Origin: a virus
Virus record (IMG/VR): IMGVR_UViG_3300037193_001180
Location: 1-22,813 of that record
Reading direction: 5' to 3' (one strand)
Length of the DNA: 22,813 bases
A program made the position numbers and the translations under genes. Below are positions 18,356-22,813 of this stretch, piece by piece. Under the pieces are notes generated by a model that ran no database searches, was not told the origin of the DNA, and saw nothing but the letters and a program-made list of their open reading frames with translations. Within the stretch, counting starts at the first letter, position 1. Every line of letters starts with the position of its first letter.

Positions 18356-18745
18356 ATGCAAGAGATCAATAACAAACGTTTGCAGGAAATGATCGCGAGC
18401 GAAAACAAACATTTACTACGTGGTGACGGATCGGATCCGCAGGCCACGGGGGGTACGATCGGCCTGATTGGATCCGAGGCCGGGCAGGGCGACCCACCTG
18501 TTGGACGCAAAATTTTTCACGCCAAATCCGATCCGCGAGGGCCACTCCGCGAAATCGGGATCGGGAGGGCCACGCGCGGACGCGTCGTTGATCGCGTGAT
18601 GTTAGATGAACCGATCACGGTTCACGCGCCATTCCGTCGCAGCGTGGTACGCATCGCGGTTCACAACGTTTTATACGAGGCGCGACGGAAAGCGCAGATG
18701 GCGAAGGCAGTCGCGCTCGCTGCTCAAGAGTTCGCCGATGCGTAA
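18356..18745 (+). CDS. Hypothetical protein (129 aa)
   Basis: The ATG at 18356 follows AGGAGCTGAGCGTC. The N-terminus is helical and charged (K-R-L-Q-E-M-I-A-S-E-N-K). A Gly/Asp-rich loop region (D-G-S-D-P-Q-A-T-G-G) follows. The C-terminal helix is basic and Ala-rich (E-A-R-R-K-A-Q-M-A-K-A-V-A-L-A-A). The DNA from about 18427 to 18600 is denser in GATC and CGCG than its neighbours. The family is unknown; it precedes the candidate small terminase and overlaps it by 8 bases. Confidence 0.6.
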   Translation: MQEINNKRLQEMIASENKHLLRGDGSDPQATGGTIGLIGSEAGQGDPPVGRKIFHAKSDPRGPLREIGIGRATRGRVVDRVMLDEPITVHAPFRRSVVRIAVHNVLYEARRKAQMAKAVALAAQEFADA

Positions 18746-19103
18746 GCGAAAGAAGCAGCGACGTGATGTTCGTGAGAAGGATCTCACTACAAAGAAGCCG
18801 AAGCGGCAGAAGCCTTTGAAGTTTCTGCTGGGTGTCATGAACGATGAGAACATGGAGTATGCGGAGCGCATCAAGTGCGCCCTCGCGGCGCTGCCATACG
18901 TTCACGCGCAAAAGACACGCAAGGTCGGAAAGGCCGCGAAGTCAGAGGAGCCGAAGGCAGGGGAGGGAGTTCCTGCGAGCAAGCCGAAGAAGCTCGGCAA
19001 GAAGGAGACGAAGCAGGTGGAGGCCAAGTTAGCGGCCAGTTCAGGGCGGTTCAGGCCGCTGTCGCCGCCCAATGCGGTCAGGGTCAACGGGTCAACGCAC
19101 TAG
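18738..19103 (+). CDS. Candidate small terminase subunit (121 aa)
   Basis: The ATG at 18738 lies inside the end of the previous gene. The first 28 residues are very basic (K-R-K-K-Q-R-R). Then comes P-L-K-F-L-L-G-V-M-N-D-E-N-M, followed by R-I-K-C-A-L-A-A-L-P-Y-V-H, a pattern common in small terminase-like proteins of proteobacterial phages. The remainder is Lys/Ala/Pro-rich and probably disordered. Small terminases recognise DNA and load the large subunit; the gene lies one short gene before the large terminase. Assignment is by motif memory and position. Confidence 0.6.
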   Translation: MRKRKKQRRDVREKDLTTKKPKRQKPLKFLLGVMNDENMEYAERIKCALAALPYVHAQKTRKVGKAAKSEEPKAGEGVPASKPKKLGKKETKQVEAKLAASSGRFRPLSPPNAVRVNGSTH

Positions 19104-19112
19104 GGTAGATGT

Positions 19113-19334
19113 ATGGTTGACAACACTTCAATGCTGCATCAGAAGTTCTGTGCAGTGGATCCAGGGAAGGTTGTCATACTCGAAGCGGAGAGGCCGCTTA
19201 CTTATGAGGAGTCGTATCGTATCCGACAGATGCTGAAGCATGCAGTGCAAGCGACCGGTGTGAAGTTTGTACTGTTGCCTCATGGAATCAAGGTAGCGAA
19301 GATCGAAGAACAGAAAGATGAGCAAGCGGGCTAA
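19113..19334 (+). CDS. Hypothetical protein (73 aa)
   Basis: The ATG at 19113 follows AGGGTAGATGT. The protein has a helical middle (Y-E-E-S-Y-R-I-R-Q-M-L-K-H-A-V) and flanking strands (K-V-V-I-L-E-A-E, V-K-F-V-L-L-P-H-G-I). It is small, alpha/beta and soluble. It overlaps the large terminase start by 17 bases, which suggests coupled expression with packaging genes. No family is recognised. Confidence 0.6.
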   Translation: MVDNTSMLHQKFCAVDPGKVVILEAERPLTYEESYRIRQMLKHAVQATGVKFVLLPHGIKVAKIEEQKDEQAG

Positions 19335-21135
19335 CAAAGCAGTCAAGGTCAAGACCGCGCCGAAGCGCACGGACTTGGTCGCGAAGCCTGTCAAGACGGC
19401 AGGCTCTGTGCCTGTCTGGACTACAGCGTGTCCAGACTGGGAGCGGCGCATCGTCGCTCAGGAATCGCTCATACCGTTTGGACCCTTGTTTCCAGATGCT
19501 GCCAATCAGGGCCTCGCGTACTTCAACGATCTGCGCGTTGCAGACGTAGCGCCGAGGGCCGGTGGCGATGTCGATCCTGTGACTGGCCTCATTCTGCCGC
19601 CGAAGATGGGCGAGCTTGCGAAGCCGTGGCTCACGGACTTCGTCAGCGCCATCTTTGGGTCGTATGATGAATCGATCGGCAAGCGCTGGATCACGGAATA
19701 CTTTCTGCTGATCAGCAAGAAGAATACGAAGTCCACGACAGCGGCAGGCATCATGCTGACCGCACTGTTGTTGAACTGGCGTCCGTCTGCGGAGTTCATC
19801 ATTCTCGCTCCGACCAAGGAGGTTGCAAACAACGCCTTCTTCCCGGCGCGTGACATGGTGAAGAATGACGCGGAGCTTGGCTCACTGCTTCATGTGCAGC
19901 CGCTCTTGCGTAGTATCACGCATAGAATTACGAACGCCACGCTCAAGGTGCTGTCTGCATCCGACGAGGTGGTCGGCGGCAAGAAGGCGTCGGGCATTCT
20001 GGTCGATGAGCTTTGGTTGTTCGGCAAGCGTGAGAACGCGGATGCCATGCTGCTCGAAGCGACCGGCGGTCTTGCCTCTCGTGACGAGGGCTTCGTCATC
20101 TACTTGTCCACGCAATCCGATGAGCCGCCAGCTGGCGTGTTCAAGAATAAGCTGGCGTATGCGCGCGACGTGCGTGATGGCAAGGTCAACGACAAGAAGT
20201 TCTTGCCGGTGATCTACGAGTTCCCAGAGAAGATGCTAAAGTCGGAAGCATACAAGGATACGAAGTATTTCTATGTGACGAACCCGAACCTCGGCGCGTC
20301 TGTATCACTTGAGTACCTTGAGCGAGAGTACAAGAAGGCGCAGCCGGATAACCAGAAGCTTCGTAACTTCCTTGCGAAGCATCTGAACGTTGAGATTGGC
20401 ATGCGATTGCGTAGCGCCGCGTGGGAAGGCGCGAAGCATTACATGCAATCGACCGACACAGAGATCAATCTGGATTATATCGTCGAGAACTGCGAGCAGA
20501 TCATCGTGGGCATCGACGGCGGCGGTCTCGCGGACTTGCTTGGAATGGCAGTTGTCGGGCATGACGGTGAACGTTGGGTCGGCTGGTGTAAGGCGTGGTG
20601 TCACAAGAGCGCCATCGAATACGCTACTGAGAACTACGGTCAAGCTGGCGCAGTAGAAATGCTGGAGCTTGAGAAGGACGGTGATCTGGTGATCGTCGAG
20701 CACGTCGGTGATGACGTTGATCAGCTCGCAGATATTGTCGAGAGGCTCAACGACACTGGCAACTTGACAGCGATCGGCCTGGACCCGCACGCAATCGGCG
20801 CTATCGTCGACGCCGTGACGGGCAGGGGCATCGAGAAAGAAAAGATTCTTGGCGTGTCGCAAGGATGGCGGCTCACTTCCGCCATCAAGACGACGGCACG
20901 CAAGATGGTGGAGGGGTCGCTTAAGCTCGCGAAGCAACCTCTCATGCAATGGGCAATGAGCAATGCGAGAGTGGAGGCGCGCGGCAACGCCGTGCTTATA
21001 ACGAAGGCCGCATCGGGCTCGATGAAGATCGATCCGTTGATGGCCTTGCTCGACGCGGTGGAGATCATGTCGCGCAATCCAGCGGCGTCGGATTCGAAGT
21101 ACCAAGTATTCTTTGTTGGAGGAGCACAACAGTGA
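19318..21135 (+). CDS. terL: Terminase large subunit, HK97-type (605 aa)
   Basis: This is the packaging motor and nuclease. The ATPase has a Walker A-like motif S-K-K-N-T-K-S-T at residues 133-140 and Walker B I-L-V-D-E at 227-231. The nuclease domain has V-G-I-D-G-G-G (D400), G-L-D-P (D489) and K-I-D-P-L-M-A-L-L-D-A (D572). The full length and motif order fit the Terminase_1 family. The Walker A is atypical: N-T-K-S replaces the usual N-G-K-S. The start overlaps the previous gene by 17 bases with only a weak ribosome site, and the stop overlaps the next GTG (GTGA). Confidence 0.93.
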   Translation: MSKRANKAVKVKTAPKRTDLVAKPVKTAGSVPVWTTACPDWERRIVAQESLIPFGPLFPDAANQGLAYFNDLRVADVAPRAGGDVDPVTGLILPPKMGELAKPWLTDFVSAIFGSYDESIGKRWITEYFLLISKKNTKSTTAAGIMLTALLLNWRPSAEFIILAPTKEVANNAFFPARDMVKNDAELGSLLHVQPLLRSITHRITNATLKVLSASDEVVGGKKASGILVDELWLFGKRENADAMLLEATGGLASRDEGFVIYLSTQSDEPPAGVFKNKLAYARDVRDGKVNDKKFLPVIYEFPEKMLKSEAYKDTKYFYVTNPNLGASVSLEYLEREYKKAQPDNQKLRNFLAKHLNVEIGMRLRSAAWEGAKHYMQSTDTEINLDYIVENCEQIIVGIDGGGLADLLGMAVVGHDGERWVGWCKAWCHKSAIEYATENYGQAGAVEMLELEKDGDLVIVEHVGDDVDQLADIVERLNDTGNLTAIGLDPHAIGAIVDAVTGRGIEKEKILGVSQGWRLTSAIKTTARKMVEGSLKLAKQPLMQWAMSNARVEARGNAVLITKAASGSMKIDPLMALLDAVEIMSRNPAASDSKYQVFFVGGAQQ

Positions 21136-22813
21136 AGCGCAAGACTGGAGCTGCGGTTCGACGACGAGAGGTGAAGGAAAAAGAATTCGCCTACTCGCTG
21201 ATCGAGATCAAAGCGATCGACGAGGACGAACGTGTAATCGAGGGCATGGCGACAACGCCGACGCCCGACAGTTACGAGGATATCGTTGACCCGATGGGAG
21301 CGGAGTACGAGTTGCCGATCCCGTATCTGTGGCAACATAACTCGCGAGAGCCGATCGGCTGGGTGACCAATGCCAAGCCGACCAAGGACGGCATTCCGGT
21401 CAAGGTGAAGCTCGCCAAGACCGACGAGCCCGGCAAGTTGAAGGAGCTGCTTGACTACGCATGGCAGCAGATCAAGCTGAAGCTGGTCCGCGGGCAGTCC
21501 ATCGGATTCCGCCCAATCGAGTACAGCTACATCAAAGGGACGAACGGGATTCATTTCACAAAGTGGCGGTGGCTGGAATTGAGCGCAGTGACAATCCCTG
21601 CGAACGAGGAGGCCACCATCGACATGGTTCGATCTATCGACCGCGAGCGACGCGCTCTGCCGAGCAAACAATCGTCGCATCGGGTCGTGCACCTTTCCGC
21701 TGGCGCGGAGCGTACTAACAAACGAGGAGTTTCAAACGTGAAGATTGCAGATCAAATCAAGGCACTGGAAGCCGAACGCGCCGCGAAGGCCGCGCGTATG
21801 TTGGAGATCCAGGAGAAGGCAGCGGAAGAGAACCGCAGCAAGGACGAGGCGGAGGCCGAAGAGTTCGGCAACCTGCGCGCCGAGATCAAGAGCATCGACA
21901 GCGAGCTGGCTGACCTCCGCGATCTGGAGAAGCTGCAAGTGTCGAAGGCCCGCAAGATCGATCCGCCGGAAGGCGAGGATCTGGATGAGGATGAGCCGGA
22001 AGTGCGCGGCCAGCAGCAGCGGAGTGGCGTGTCCGCCCTGCAGCTGAAGGTCAAGCTAGAGCCCGGCGTCGAGTTCGCTCGCTTCGCCATGGCACTCGGC
22101 GCTGCGAAAGGCAACCTCATGCAGGCTCTGGAGATCGCGAAGGCGCGCTTCAAGGATTCGCCGCGCGTGGTGCATGTGCTCAAAGCGGCCGTCGCCGCCG
22201 GCACGACCTCCGATGCGACCTGGGCTGGCCCGCTCCTGGAGTACAACCAGTTCGCTGGCGACTTCGTGGAGTTCCTGCGTCCGCAGACCATCATCGGTCG
22301 CTTCGGTGTGGGCGGTATCCCGGCGCTCCGTCGCGTTCCGTTCAACGTCAACATTCGCGCACAGACCTCCGGTGGCTCCGGCTACTGGGTCGGTCAGGGC
22401 GCGCCGAAGCCGCTCACGGCCTTCGGCTTCGCCGCGGTGACGCTGGCCTACACGAAGGTCGCGGCCATCTCGGTCATCACCGAAGAACTCGCGCGCTTCT
22501 CGTCGCCCTCCGCGGAAACGCTGGTGCGCGATGGACTGCGTGATGCGCTGGTGGAGCGGATCGATCGCGACTTCATCGATCCCGCCGAAGCTGGCACCGC
22601 GAACGTGCAGCCGGCGTCGATCACGAACGGCCTGACCGCGCTGACCTCCGCTGGCACCTCAGCGGACAACGCGCGGACGGACCTCGCGAACCTGATGGAG
22701 ACGTTCATCAGCAACAACCTCAACCCGGAAGGCGTGGTCTTGATCATGCCGACCACGTTGGCGCTGTCGCTGTCGTTCCAGGTCAACTCGCTCGGTCAGC
22801 CGGAGTTCCCCGG
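21132..22813 (+). CDS. Prohead protease fused in frame to HK97-fold major capsid protein (partial, 560 codons seen)
   Basis: The frame opens at a GTG overlapping the terminase stop and has no stop to the window end. Residues 20-165 are a prohead protease (peptidase U35/S78 type): catalytic His in L-W-Q-H-N (H69), Ser in G-Q-S-I-G-F (S123), Glu in W-L-E-L-S-A-V-T-I-P-A-N (E149). A 35-residue linker leads to a coiled-coil delta-like scaffold (about 205-265) and then an HK97 capsid fold (W-A-G-P-L-L-E-Y, G-Y-W-V-G-Q-G-A-P-K, S-V-I-T-E-E-L-A). The protease would cut the scaffold region during maturation. An internal ribosome site and GTG at 21738 could also make the capsid protein alone. Confidence 0.9.
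   Translation, partial: MKRKTGAAVRRREVKEKEFAYSLIEIKAIDEDERVIEGMATTPTPDSYEDIVDPMGAEYELPIPYLWQHNSREPIGWVTNAKPTKDGIPVKVKLAKTDEPGKLKELLDYAWQQIKLKLVRGQSIGFRPIEYSYIKGTNGIHFTKWRWLELSAVTIPANEEATIDMVRSIDRERRALPSKQSSHRVVHLSAGAERTNKRGVSNVKIADQIKALEAERAAKAARMLEIQEKAAEENRSKDEAEAEEFGNLRAEIKSIDSELADLRDLEKLQVSKARKIDPPEGEDLDEDEPEVRGQQQRSGVSALQLKVKLEPGVEFARFAMALGAAKGNLMQALEIAKARFKDSPRVVHVLKAAVAAGTTSDATWAGPLLEYNQFAGDFVEFLRPQTIIGRFGVGGIPALRRVPFNVNIRAQTSGGSGYWVGQGAPKPLTAFGFAAVTLAYTKVAAISVITEELARFSSPSAETLVRDGLRDALVERIDRDFIDPAEAGTANVQPASITNGLTALTSAGTSADNARTDLANLMETFISNNLNPEGVVLIMPTTLALSLSFQVNSLGQPEFP
21723..21740 (+). promoter_or_regulatory. Internal ribosome binding site and GTG start for the capsid protein
   Basis: CGAGGAGTTT (21723-21732) lies 5 bases before the in-frame GTG at 21738 (codon 203 of the fusion). 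The same ten bases precede the ATG at 14306. The GTG sits at the junction of linker and coiled coil, where a separate capsid gene would begin. Confidence 0.65.

Noticed and set aside
20305-21692. Two long open frames on the minus strand (274 and 323 codons)
   Set aside because: They lie opposite the terminase and protease, whose motifs fix the plus strand as coding.
1-22813. tRNA or rRNA genes
   Set aside because: By eye no cloverleaf with a TTC-containing T arm or rRNA-like stretch was found; a tRNA scan would be needed to be certain.

Overview
The window is a piece of a tailed double-stranded DNA bacteriophage genome (Caudoviricetes) with an HK97-fold capsid. The hallmark genes are an HK97-type large terminase, a prohead protease joined in frame to a major capsid protein, a terminase-linked HNH endonuclease, a primase-helicase, and a protein with the N4 gp49/Sf6 gp66 domain. 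Genes are packed with ATGA, GTGA and TAATG overlaps and strong GGAGG ribosome binding sites, and the base composition is moderately GC-rich. This suggests a phage of a Gram-negative, probably proteobacterial, host. No integrase, repressor, tRNA or host gene is visible, so nothing points to a prophage. Tail type cannot be decided from this window.

Left arm, 1-13410, entirely leftward. Many small genes surround a few recognisable ones: a MoxR/CobS-like AAA+ ATPase (2461-3666) followed by a 70-codon gene, a VWA-like protein (1336-2250) and a two-helix membrane protein; the N4 gp49-domain protein (8556-9599); and the primase-helicase (11058-13235) at the head of the arm. Several short genes encode single-helix membrane proteins or Cys-rich, probably zinc-binding, proteins. 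Rho-independent terminators at about 402-426, 4041-4067 and 5928-5953 divide the arm into transcription units. A recurring CCAT-N-GGAGG leader precedes about ten genes. At 7912-8555 lies a gene-poor block with an A-depleted plus strand, a leftward promoter candidate and three TGCTCA/TGAGCA palindromes.

Central divergent region, about 13411-14305, about 900 bp with no convincing gene. It holds a leftward promoter candidate with an attenuator-like hairpin, a rightward terminator, many TGAGC/GCTCA repeats flanking a GATC cluster and an AT-rich tract (a replication-origin candidate), and a good sigma70-like rightward promoter at 14180-14208.

Right arm, 14306-22813, entirely rightward: a small conserved phage protein, the HNH nuclease, a run of probable virion proteins (one with twelve VTEGADT-type repeats), a candidate small terminase, the large terminase, and the protease-capsid fusion, which runs off the window. 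No portal gene lies between terminase and protease. Packaging and head assembly are thus on the right arm, replication and accessory functions on the left, and both appear to be driven from the central region.
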